From Acidobacteriaceae bacterium (GTDB lineage: Bacteria > Acidobacteriota > Terriglobia > Terriglobales > Acidobacteriaceae), in assembly GCA_003167305.1 (NCBI GenBank), contig PMTP01000084.1, positions 1 to 5,592 on the forward strand: a DNA stretch of 5,592 nucleotides. The letters are read 5' to 3'. Under the pieces are notes generated by a model, which was given only the letters and a program-made list of their open reading frames with translations, was not told the origin of the DNA and ran no database searches. How positions within the stretch are numbered: the stretch's first letter is position 1; each line of letters starts with the position of its first letter. Both the position numbers and the translations under genes were made by a program. Positions 1 to 5,592 of this stretch are shown here, piece by piece.

Positions 1-1896
1 GTTGTGGGCTGGTATGTCAGCAGTTTTGTCGTCAAGCCCAACGAACTGGTTCGCGAGCAGCCTTACATCGCCAATAACATCGAGATGACTCGGCAGGCTT
101 ATGGCCTGGACCGCTTCATGCAACGCGAGTTTCCCGCCGAGACGACTGTTGACGCGACCGATCCGGCCAACAATCAAGCCACACTGCAAAACATCCGCCT
201 GTGGGACTGGCACGCGCTTCAGGATACGTTGCGCCAGATTCAGGAGATTCGCACCTACTACGACTTTCCCGACATTGACATTGATCGCTATAACATCAAC
301 GGCTCGATGCGCGAGGTGATGCTGGCCGCGCGCGAACTGAATGTGGACAAACTTCCCGAGAGCAGCCGCAACTGGATCAACGACAAATTGATTTACACCC
401 ACGGCTACGGCATTACCATGAATCCGGTGAATGGATTCACGAGCGAAGGCCTGCCCACGCTGCTGCTGAGCAATATGCCGGTGCAAAGCACGGCGCCGGG
501 GCTGAATGTAACCCGGCCCGAGATCTACTTCGGCGAGCAGACGAACACCGATGTGTACGTGAAGACGCGGCAGCAGGAGTTCAACTATCCGCAGGGCGAC
601 ACCAACAACCTTGCCTACTATCAAGGCAGCGGCGGCATCGAGTTAGGCGGCTTCCTGCGCCGCGCGCTGATTGCCTTCGACCGCGGCGACCTGGCCAAGC
701 TGCCCTTCAGCGACGATGTAAACTCTGAGAGCCGTTTGCTGATGCGGCGCAACCTGCGCGAGCGCGTCGCGGCTCTGGCGCCGTTTCTCACCTTCGATCA
801 GGATCCCTATATCGTGCTGGGTGACGATGGCCGGCTTTCCTGGATTCTCGATGCCTTCACGCAGTCGGACACTTATCCCTACTCGACGCATTACACGGTA
901 GGCGACCAGGATCTTAATTACATGCGCAACAGCGTCAAGGTGGTCGTGGACGCCTATGATGGGACGACTACGTTTTATGTCTTCGATGCGCAAGACCCGA
1001 TCCTGGCGGCCTATCGCGGCATCTTTCCCAGCTTGTTCAAGGATGCCTCCGCCATGCCGCCTGATCTGCGTAAGCACGTGCGCTATCCCGAGTTACTGCT
1101 CAAGCTGCAAGCCGAAGTCTACGGCCTCTATCACATGACCAATCCGGAAGTCTTCTATAACCGTGAAGACTTATGGACGGTTGCGACGGAGGTCGGCCTG
1201 GGCGAAGGCGGCGCGCAACAGACGCAGGCGATGGTGCCTAACTTCGTGCTGATGAAGCTGCCCGGCGAAAGCGGCGTCGAGTTTGTGGAGATTCTGCCCT
1301 TCACGCCGGCCAATCGCAACAATCTTATCGGCTGGATCGCGGGGCGCAGCGACGGTGAGCACTACGGGACTTCGATCGTGTATGACTTTCCCAAGACGAA
1401 GTTAGTGGATGGGCCATTGCAGATTGAGGCGCGCATCGATCAGAACGCGCAGTTATCGGGCCAGTTGACGCTGTGGAATCAGCAGGGCTCGCATGTGCGG
1501 CGGGGAACGCTGCTGGTGATTCCATCGGGGCGCGCGCTGCTTTATGCGGAGCCGATCTATCTGCAAGCCGACCGCAGCCCCATGCCGGAGTTGCGTCTGG
1601 TGGTGCTGGCGCTGCAAGACAAGCTCGCCTACGGGCCAACCTTCGAGGCGGCACTCTCGTCGCTCTTCGGCGGAAATATATCGTCGCTGAGCGCAACAGA
1701 GTCTCCGGCAGGGCCAACGGTGGCGCCGGCGGGCGCGCCCGCTCCCACGCAAGACTTGAATGCGCTGATCGCGCAGGCAAGCAAGGACTTTGACGATTAT
1801 CAGCGGCTCACGGCTGCGGGGAAACTGGCCGAGGCCGGAGCGAAGCTGGAAGAGTTGAAGCAGGTGATCGGGAAGCTGGGCGCGCGGGCGAAGTAG
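1..1896 (+). CDS. UPF0182 family membrane protein, C-terminal part (5' truncated by window)
   Basis: The frame is open from base 1, so the gene starts before the window; the GTG at 4 is an internal codon. 631 residues are visible, ending at TAG 1894-1896. The family (COG1615) is usually about 900-1000 residues, with several membrane helices at the N-terminus followed by a large extracytoplasmic domain; only that soluble part is seen here. Family landmarks are FVVKPNEL and TRQAYGLD near the left edge, DPYIVLGDDG (about residue 268), NYMRNSVKVVVDAYDG (306), YPELLLKLQAEVY followed by NPEVFYNREDLW (362-392), LMKLPGE (417) and GTLLVIPSGRALLYAEPIYL (503 on). The end is an Ala/Pro-rich linker (about 566-583) and a charged helical tail (585-631) with the YQRLTAAGKLAEAG segment common at UPF0182 ends. 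The molecular function of this family is unknown to me. Family assignment is firm by motif recall. The gene converges on the minus-strand oxidoreductase, and nothing links it to the hydrogenase. Confidence 0.93.
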   Translation, partial: VVGWYVSSFVVKPNELVREQPYIANNIEMTRQAYGLDRFMQREFPAETTVDATDPANNQATLQNIRLWDWHALQDTLRQIQEIRTYYDFPDIDIDRYNINGSMREVMLAARELNVDKLPESSRNWINDKLIYTHGYGITMNPVNGFTSEGLPTLLLSNMPVQSTAPGLNVTRPEIYFGEQTNTDVYVKTRQQEFNYPQGDTNNLAYYQGSGGIELGGFLRRALIAFDRGDLAKLPFSDDVNSESRLLMRRNLRERVAALAPFLTFDQDPYIVLGDDGRLSWILDAFTQSDTYPYSTHYTVGDQDLNYMRNSVKVVVDAYDGTTTFYVFDAQDPILAAYRGIFPSLFKDASAMPPDLRKHVRYPELLLKLQAEVYGLYHMTNPEVFYNREDLWTVATEVGLGEGGAQQTQAMVPNFVLMKLPGESGVEFVEILPFTPANRNNLIGWIAGRSDGEHYGTSIVYDFPKTKLVDGPLQIEARIDQNAQLSGQLTLWNQQGSHVRRGTLLVIPSGRALLYAEPIYLQADRSPMPELRLVVLALQDKLAYGPTFEAALSSLFGGNISSLSATESPAGPTVAPAGAPAPTQDLNALIAQASKDFDDYQRLTAAGKLAEAGAKLEELKQVIGKLGARAK

Positions 1897-1914
1897 CTTC
1901 GGGATTCATGGATT

Positions 1915-1940
1915 CCCAGGTCCGAAAATCCGGACCTGGG
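1915..1940. repeat. Perfect 10-bp inverted repeat (hairpin) after the UPF0182 stop
   Basis: CCCAGGTCCG (1915-1924) and CGGACCTGGG (1931-1940) are exact reverse complements separated by the 6-nt loop AAAATC. The hairpin begins 18 nt after the UPF0182 stop codon, so its transcript would form a strong GC-rich stem at the 3' end of that mRNA. No run of T follows on either strand, so it does not fit a classical intrinsic terminator. It may act as a Rho-assisted stop or a 3'-end stabiliser. It could also be one copy of a dispersed intergenic repeat; only one copy is in this window. Confidence 0.7.
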
Positions 1941-1948
1941 GCACACGG

Positions 1949-2025
1949 CTTGTATGGGCAATTGCCTGTTTTCTGCTACCTGCTATTGCTCCGATTATCC
2001 TTGCCTTCATGCCTTGTGTGGGCAA
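1949..2025. repeat. Pair of 13-nt imperfect direct repeats
   Basis: CTTGTATGGGCAA (1949-1961) and CTTGTGTGGGCAA (2013-2025) match at 12 of 13 positions, 64 nt apart. The first copy runs into the palindrome GGCAATTGCC (1957-1966), which is followed by TGTTTTCT. The significance is unclear. The pair may be debris of a duplication in the convergent gap or chance similarity. Confidence 0.3.
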
Positions 2026-2041
2026 CTCGGAGAGTTCTTAA

Positions 2042-2063
2042 ACAAAAGCAGCGAGTTAGCTGC
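2042..2063 (-). terminator. Candidate weak intrinsic terminator of the oxidoreductase gene
   Basis: Read on the minus strand, GCAGC (2063-2059), loop TAACTC and GCTGC (2052-2048) form a 5-bp GC-rich stem, followed directly by TTTTGT (2047-2042) and further T residues. This lies about 28 nt after the TAA of the minus-strand gene (2093-2091), the expected place for a terminator. The stem is short, so termination efficiency is doubtful. Confidence 0.4.
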
Positions 2064-2096
2064 CGCTTCGCGGCTTCGCGAGTTAGCAAGTTAGCG
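2051..2096. repeat. GCGAGTTAGC direct repeats
   Basis: GCGAGTTAGC occurs exactly at 2051-2060 and 2078-2087. A third partial copy, AGTTAGCG (2089-2096), follows immediately and overlaps the stop codon of the minus-strand oxidoreductase. Between the two full copies lies CCGC-TTC-GCGG (2063-2073), a small hairpin. The repeat supplies one arm and the loop of the terminator-like hairpin noted nearby. The last codons of the oxidoreductase may therefore have been shaped by local duplication. Confidence 0.5.
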
Positions 2097-2693
2097 GGTG
2101 ACTTGCGGAAAACATACGGTCACGACCTGCTCGACCTGGCGCAGCCACGCGGCGCGCTGCTCAGGCGTGCTTGTGATCACGACGCTGAAGTTCTCCCGCA
2201 CGACGTTCTTCACACCGCAAAAATCCAGGATGCATCTCTTCCATAGATTGTCGAGCGGGTCGCCGAAGACATCGAGCTCGCGCTCCAGCGGCGTGTTGGA
2301 GGTGTTTAAGATGACCGCCGTCCGCACGCGCAGCAGGCCCACCGGCACTCCCTCGCCGCCGTCGCCCTCCTCAAATTTGTAGGCCACGCCGGGACGGAAG
2401 GCGCGATCGATCCAGCCCTTCATCGCGGCCGGCGGCTGGCCCCACCAGTTGGGATGAACGATGACCAATCCCTCCGACCGCCGCAGCTCGTCGCAGTAGA
2501 GCGCCAGGTCCGAGGGAGGCAGAGTCTGTTCGTCCAGCTCGGCGGAGGACAGCAGGGGATCGAATCCCTCTTCATAGAGGTCATGGAAGCGGATGGTGTG
2601 CCCGCCGCGTTTGAGCGTGCGGCAGGCGGCCTGGGCGATGGCGTGGTTGAAGCTGTGCCGCTCGGGATGCGCAAGAATGACGGAGATTTCCAT
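2091..2693 (-). CDS. NAD(P)H-dependent (quinone) oxidoreductase, flavodoxin-2 fold
   Basis: A 200-residue protein of the NQO1/KefF/MdaB-like Flavodoxin_2 family. These are cytosolic FMN- or FAD-dependent enzymes that usually perform two-electron reduction of quinones or other electrophiles with NAD(P)H. The N-terminus MEISVILAHPERHSFNHA is the first strand plus flavin-phosphate loop (HP..HSFN, residues 9-16). HPNWWGQPPAAMKGWIDRAF (80-99) is the hallmark flavin-binding and dimer segment, and TSNTP (131-135) lies where the next isoalloxazine loop is expected. FGDPLDNLWKRCILDFCG (143-160) is the family's C-terminal helix region. I chose ATG at 2693, because it starts directly at the first beta strand; an in-frame GTG at 2714 would add seven unconserved residues. 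No Shine-Dalgarno is evident before 2693. The gene is divergent from the hydrogenase operon. The substrate cannot be read from sequence; a KefF-like ancillary role is possible, but no kef gene is visible. Confidence 0.9.
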   Translation of the reverse strand: MEISVILAHPERHSFNHAIAQAACRTLKRGGHTIRFHDLYEEGFDPLLSSAELDEQTLPPSDLALYCDELRRSEGLVIVHPNWWGQPPAAMKGWIDRAFRPGVAYKFEEGDGGEGVPVGLLRVRTAVILNTSNTPLERELDVFGDPLDNLWKRCILDFCGVKNVVRENFSVVITSTPEQRAAWLRQVEQVVTVCFPQVTR

Positions 2694-2839
2694 AGATAAA
2701 CGCCAGCATAACACAGACTTTCCAGGGTTTGCGCATGGCCGGAAGCCAGACCAGGCGCGAGGCGCACACGGCTAGGCCCTACATCCCGCTGGGAGCGGTA
2801 CGCGTGACGCATCTCTTGACCGCCCTGAAAGCTAATCAT

Positions 2840-2850
2840 CGGAAATTCCG
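2840..2850. promoter_or_regulatory. Small palindrome CGGAAATTCCG, possible operator
   Basis: CGGAA (2840-2844) and TTCCG (2846-2850) are exact reverse complements around a central A. GCTAAT upstream (2831-2836) and ATTA..AGC downstream (2853-2861) loosely extend the dyad. It sits 11 nt before the CRP/FNR-like site in the hydrogenase promoter region. No regulator is assigned; it may be chance. Confidence 0.25.
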
Positions 2851-2861
2851 CAATTACGAGC

Positions 2862-2875
2862 GTGATGCAGATCAC
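2862..2875. promoter_or_regulatory. Candidate CRP/FNR-superfamily binding site
   Basis: GTGA-TGCAGA-TCAC is a perfect 4+4 dyad with the 6-nt spacer typical of CRP-family regulators; the wider context CGTGATGCAGATCACA matches the TGTGA-N6-TCACA consensus at 9 of 10 positions. It is centred about 130 nt before the hydrogenase small-subunit start codon and about 175 nt from the oxidoreductase start, closer to the hydrogenase. Regulation of uptake hydrogenases by CRP/FNR-type factors is known in other bacteria. Which regulator acts here, and whether it activates or represses, is inference. Confidence 0.5.
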
Positions 2876-2989
2876 AGCCGACCATACTTTCTGCTGAGTA
2901 CCGTCTCTTACATCCACGGTGAGCCACCGACGGCTTCCTCATGAGATGTTTTCGCTGCCAGCGGCTTCCCCGTTTCCTGCACGCAGAGT

Positions 2990-2993
2990 GAGG
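2990..2993 (+). promoter_or_regulatory. Shine-Dalgarno of the hydrogenase small subunit
   Basis: GAGG, inside GTGAGGTAGG, ends 5 nt before the ATG at 2999. This spacing supports that ATG as the start. It also fits a Tat signal peptide with an n-region of about 15 residues before the SRRDFL motif. Confidence 0.7.
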
Positions 2994-2998
2994 TAGGC

Positions 2999-4087
2999 AT
3001 GGGTCAATCCATTTGGAATTCAATGCAGCAGAAGGGCTACAGCCGCAGAGATTTTCTGCAATTCTGCGCCGCGGCCGCAACCGTGGCCGGCTTCGGCCAA
3101 ACCGGCATGGCTCAGGTCGTCTCGGCTTTTGAAAAGAAAGACAAACCGGCTGTGGTGTGGCTGCACTTCCAGGAGTGCACCTGTTGCAGCGAGTCGTTCA
3201 TTCGCGCGTCGCACCCGATTGTGCTGGATGTGCTGCTGGACGTGCTGAACCTGAACTACACCGAGACGCTGATGGCGGCCTCCGGCTTCCAGGCGGAGAA
3301 GTGCCTAACCGACACCATCGCCAACAACAAGGGCAAGTACATTGTGCTGGTGGAAGGCGCGGTGCCGACGAAAGACGACGGCGTCTACTGCATGATCGGC
3401 GGCAAGACGGCCGAATCGATCTTGCAGACGGTGGCCAAGGATGCGGCCGCGATCGTGGCCTGGGGCAGTTGCGCTTCCAACGGCTGCGTGCAGGCGGCCA
3501 AGCCGAACCCGACCGGCGCCACGCCGATCTATAAACTCGTGGACAAGCCGGTGATCAACGTGCCCGGCTGCCCACCCATCGCCGACGTGATGATGGGCGT
3601 AGTGACGCACTTGCTGGTGCTGGGGCAGCTTCCGGCGCTCGACAGCCAGGGCCGGCCCAAGGAGTTTTACGGCCGCCGTGTGCACGATACCTGCTATCGC
3701 CGGCCCAACTACGACGCCGGCTTGTTCGTCGAGTCGTTTGACGACGAGAACGCGCGCAAAGGCTATTGCCTTTATAAGATGGGCTGCCGCGGTCCGGTCA
3801 CTTACAACGCTTGCAGTGTAACTAAATGGAACGAAGGCACCAGCTATCCCATCCAGTCCGGCCACGGCTGCATCGGTTGCAGCGAGGAAGGCTTCTGGGA
3901 CAACGGCCCGTTCTATCAGCATCTGGCAAGCTTCCCCGGCTTCGGCATCGAGAGCACGGCGGACACGATTGGCACGGTGGTGGGAGTGGCCACGCTGGCC
4001 GGAGTCGCCGCGCACGCCGTAGTCACCAATATTCGCAAGCACCAGGTCATCGAGGAAGTTCACTCCGAAGACCTCAAGGAGTCGTAA
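2999..4087 (+). CDS. hoxK: [NiFe]-hydrogenase small subunit, HoxK/HyaA type, O2-tolerant signature, Tat-exported
   Basis: This 362-residue electron-transfer subunit of a membrane-bound uptake hydrogenase carries H2-derived electrons through three Fe-S clusters. A twin-arginine signal SRRDFLQ (residues 15-21) precedes a hydrophobic Ala-rich stretch; VSA|F (43/44) is the likely cleavage site. The proximal-cluster cysteines are C60, C62, C63 (ECTCCSES), C158, C163 and C191. That is six, the pattern of the [4Fe-3S] cluster of Ralstonia HoxK and E. coli HyaA; standard enzymes have Gly at two of these positions. Distal cluster ligands are H229, C232, C257 and C263; medial [3Fe-4S] ligands are C272, C291 and C294. 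All fall at the HoxK mature positions shifted by 42-43. A hydrophobic segment at about 322-345 is the C-terminal membrane anchor that contacts cytochrome b. It sits 6 nt upstream of the large subunit in one operon. The protein resembles HoxK (group 1d) most closely by eye; other group 1 subtypes are not excluded. Confidence 0.96.
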   Translation: MGQSIWNSMQQKGYSRRDFLQFCAAAATVAGFGQTGMAQVVSAFEKKDKPAVVWLHFQECTCCSESFIRASHPIVLDVLLDVLNLNYTETLMAASGFQAEKCLTDTIANNKGKYIVLVEGAVPTKDDGVYCMIGGKTAESILQTVAKDAAAIVAWGSCASNGCVQAAKPNPTGATPIYKLVDKPVINVPGCPPIADVMMGVVTHLLVLGQLPALDSQGRPKEFYGRRVHDTCYRRPNYDAGLFVESFDDENARKGYCLYKMGCRGPVTYNACSVTKWNEGTSYPIQSGHGCIGCSEEGFWDNGPFYQHLASFPGFGIESTADTIGTVVGVATLAGVAAHAVVTNIRKHQVIEEVHSEDLKES

Positions 4088-4093
4088 GAGCCT

Positions 4094-5592
4094 ATGACAC
4101 GCATTGTCGTCGATCCGGTTACTCGCATTGAAGGCCACCTGCGCATCGAGGCAGTGGTGGAAAATGGCGTCATCACCGACGCATTCAGCGCAGGCACGAT
4201 GGTGCGCGGCCTGGAGAAGATTCTCATGGGCCGCGACCCGCGCGACGCCTGGGCCATCACCGAGCGCGTCTGCGGCGTCTGCACCACGGTTCACGCGCTC
4301 GCCAGCGTGCGCGCCGTGGAAAACGCCTTGGGCATCAACATTCCGCCGACCGCCGAGATCATCCGCAGCATCATGATGACCACGCAGTACGTGCAGGATC
4401 ACGTGATCCACTTCTATCACCTGCACGCGCTGGACTGGGTGGACATCGTCAACGCGCTCAAGGCCGATCCCAAGAAGGCCGCGGAGATTGCGGCGACTTT
4501 TTCGAAGTGGGATAAGAACACGCCGACGTATTTCGCCGAAGTGCAGGACAAGATCAAGGCTTTCGCGGCCAGCGGGCTGGGGATCTTCGCCAACGGCTAC
4601 TGGGGCCATCCGGCCTACAAGCTGCCGCCGGAAGTCAATCTCATCGCGGTGGCGCACTATCTGGACGCGCTCAGCTGGCAGAAGGAAATCTGCAAGATTC
4701 ACACCGTCTTCGGCGGCAAGAATCCGCACCCAAATTATCTGGTCGGCGGCGTTCCCTGCTCCATCAACATGAATGAAGTGGCGGCGATCAACAGCGAGCG
4801 GCTGAACCTGGTCAAGCGGCTGATCGATCAGGCGGACGAGTTCCTCAACGAGGTCTACATTCCCGACCTGCTGGCTGTCGCCGGTTTCTACAAGGACTGG
4901 GCCGGCTATGGCGGCGGATTGAGCAACTACCTCAGCTACGGCGAGTTCCCCACCAAAGGTTACAACCAGCCGGATTCGTTCAAGTATCCGCGCGGCGTGA
5001 TTCTCAATCGCGACCTCAGCCACGTCTATCCGGTCAACGCGACGGATTCGCAGGAGATCAAGGAGTACATCGCGCACTCCTGGTACACCTACGAAAAGGG
5101 AGACAATGAAGGCATTCATCCCTGGGCGGGTGAGACGCAGATCAAATACACCGGGCCTAAGCCGCCTTTTGAAACGCTGGCCGGCTTCGACAAGTATTCG
5201 TTCCTGAAGACTCCGCGCTGGAAGGAGCAGCCAATGGAGGTGGGTCCGCTGGCGCGTCTGCTGGTCGCCTTTGCCTCAGGGCGCACCGACGTGCAGGATC
5301 TGGTGAAGGACACGCTGGGCAAACTGGGCGTTGGAGTACCGGCGCTCTTCTCCACGCTGGGCCGCACCGCGGCGCGCGGCCTGGATGCTGCGCTGGCGAT
5401 GAAGTGGCTCAAGGAGTATTACGGCCTGTTGATGGTGCAGGTGAAGATCAACGAAGTCTCCACCTTCAACGGCGAGTTCTGGGAGCCGAAGAGCTGGCCC
5501 AAGGATGCCGAGGGCGTTGGCCTGGTGGAGGCTCCTCGCGGCGCGCTGGCCCACTGGATCAAGATTCACGACGGCGCCATCGAGAACTATCA
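4094..5592 (+). CDS. hoxG: [NiFe]-hydrogenase large (catalytic) subunit, 3' truncated by window
   Basis: This is the catalytic subunit that splits H2 at the Ni-Fe(CN)2CO centre. It is co-exported with the small subunit, having no signal peptide of its own. ATG 4094 follows the small-subunit stop by 6 nt; AAGGAG (4076-4081) lies within the end of the small-subunit gene, 12 nt upstream. The 499 codons seen end at the right edge; the family is about 570-620 residues, so roughly 100 are missing, including the C-terminal DPCxxCxxH nickel ligands and the processed tail. Visible landmarks are RIEGH (11-15; E13 fits the proton-relay Glu, E28 of E. coli HyaB), RVCGVCTTVH (58-67; nickel ligands C60 and C63), D102 (fits HyaB D118), GGKNPHPNYLVGGVPC (207-222), STLGRTAARG (420-429) and EAPRG (479-483; R482 fits the catalytic Arg509). 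The residue equivalences were aligned by eye. No core residue in the visible part is missing. A cytochrome b subunit and a maturation protease would be expected next. Confidence 0.96.
   Translation, partial: MTRIVVDPVTRIEGHLRIEAVVENGVITDAFSAGTMVRGLEKILMGRDPRDAWAITERVCGVCTTVHALASVRAVENALGINIPPTAEIIRSIMMTTQYVQDHVIHFYHLHALDWVDIVNALKADPKKAAEIAATFSKWDKNTPTYFAEVQDKIKAFAASGLGIFANGYWGHPAYKLPPEVNLIAVAHYLDALSWQKEICKIHTVFGGKNPHPNYLVGGVPCSINMNEVAAINSERLNLVKRLIDQADEFLNEVYIPDLLAVAGFYKDWAGYGGGLSNYLSYGEFPTKGYNQPDSFKYPRGVILNRDLSHVYPVNATDSQEIKEYIAHSWYTYEKGDNEGIHPWAGETQIKYTGPKPPFETLAGFDKYSFLKTPRWKEQPMEVGPLARLLVAFASGRTDVQDLVKDTLGKLGVGVPALFSTLGRTAARGLDAALAMKWLKEYYGLLMVQVKINEVSTFNGEFWEPKSWPKDAEGVGLVEAPRGALAHWIKIHDGAIENY

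Larger units (their letters stand above)
2694..2998. other. Divergent intergenic region between oxidoreductase and hydrogenase genes
   Basis: This 305-nt stretch separates two divergently transcribed genes and must hold the promoters for both. Visible elements are a possible extended -10 box for the minus-strand gene (TGTTATGCT read on the minus strand, 2713-2705), a short hairpin CCGCT-GGG-AGCGG (2786-2798), the palindrome CGGAA-A-TTCCG (2840-2850), a GTGA-N6-TCAC site (2862-2875) and the Shine-Dalgarno of the hydrogenase small subunit. I found no convincing sigma-70 -35/-10 pair or sigma-54 -24/-12 element for the hydrogenase, and no coding potential: short open frames here lack start signals and recognisable motifs. 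Confidence 0.6.

Noticed and set aside
4..6. GTG at 4 as the true start of the UPF0182 protein
   Set aside because: The frame is open to the window edge, and the N-terminal membrane region typical of the family would be missing, so the gene is truncated by the window.
643..1077. Minus-strand open frame of 144 codons inside the UPF0182 gene
   Set aside because: It is a shadow of the conserved plus-strand frame, with no motif and no ribosome-binding site.
1325..1793. Overlapping open frames on both strands at the end of the UPF0182 gene
   Set aside because: The low-complexity Ala/Arg/Pro translations come from out-of-frame reading of GC-rich sequence, while the UPF0182 frame stays intact through this stretch.
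1908..2246. Plus-strand open frame of 112 codons in the convergent gap running into the oxidoreductase
   Set aside because: It starts inside the region of the hairpin and overlaps the oxidoreductase antisense. It has no Shine-Dalgarno and no recognisable protein features.
2786..2798. CCGCT-GGG-AGCGG hairpin as a terminator
   Set aside because: It has only 5 bp with a 3-nt loop and no T-run, and it lies between divergent promoters, where a terminator is not expected.
2729..2944. Possible small protein of 71 codons in the divergent intergenic region
   Set aside because: The translation has no hydrophobic or conserved pattern and no ribosome-binding site, and it would cover the candidate regulator site.
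2694..2998. Sigma-54 promoter for the hydrogenase
   Set aside because: Hydrogenase operons are sometimes sigma-54 dependent, but no TGGC-N8-TGC-like -24/-12 pair was found on the plus strand here.
3305..5119. A 604-codon open frame on the minus strand across both hydrogenase genes
   Set aside because: It is antisense to two unmistakable conserved genes. Its translation is rich in Arg, Val, His and Asp, as expected of the complement of a GC-rich coding frame. It has no recognisable domain, and it spans the boundary of the two genes.

Overview
This window looks like a chromosomal segment from a GC-rich, probably Gram-negative bacterium. Acidobacteriota is my best guess. The guess rests on a UPF0182 protein next to a Tat-exported uptake hydrogenase, on the codon bias, and on the style of the intergenic inverted repeat. 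No rRNA or other phylogenetic marker is present, so the assignment is tentative.

Layout. (1) Positions 1-1896, plus strand: the C-terminal two thirds of a UPF0182 (COG1615) membrane protein whose N-terminal membrane part lies before the window. (2) Positions 1897-2090: a convergent intergenic gap. It holds a perfect 10-bp hairpin just after the UPF0182 stop, two imperfect copies of a 13-nt word, GCGAGTTAGC direct repeats, and a small terminator-like hairpin facing the minus-strand gene. (3) Positions 2091-2693, minus strand: a flavodoxin-fold NAD(P)H quinone-type oxidoreductase. (4) Positions 2694-2998: a 305-nt divergent intergenic region with a well-formed CRP/FNR-family half-site pair and a second small palindrome. 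(5) Positions 2999-4087, plus strand: a complete [NiFe]-hydrogenase small subunit of the HoxK/HyaA type. (6) From 4094 to the right edge, plus strand: the matching large subunit (HoxG/HyaB type), 499 codons visible and cut by the window end.

How they work together. Small and large subunits are separated by 6 nt and form one operon. The small subunit has a twin-arginine signal, a C-terminal anchor helix and the six-cysteine pattern of the proximal [4Fe-3S] cluster that marks oxygen-tolerant membrane-bound uptake hydrogenases. The large subunit carries the N-terminal nickel-binding motif and the active-site arginine region. The expected role is periplasm-facing H2 oxidation feeding electrons to the quinone pool or respiratory chain under oxic or micro-oxic conditions. 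A cytochrome b subunit and maturation genes are expected downstream, outside the window. The UPF0182 gene and the oxidoreductase have no evident functional link to the hydrogenase.

I see no mobile element, CRISPR array, tRNA or rRNA. The window is mostly ordinary. The best points of interest are the O2-tolerance signature, the candidate regulator site in front of the hydrogenase operon, and the intergenic inverted repeat.
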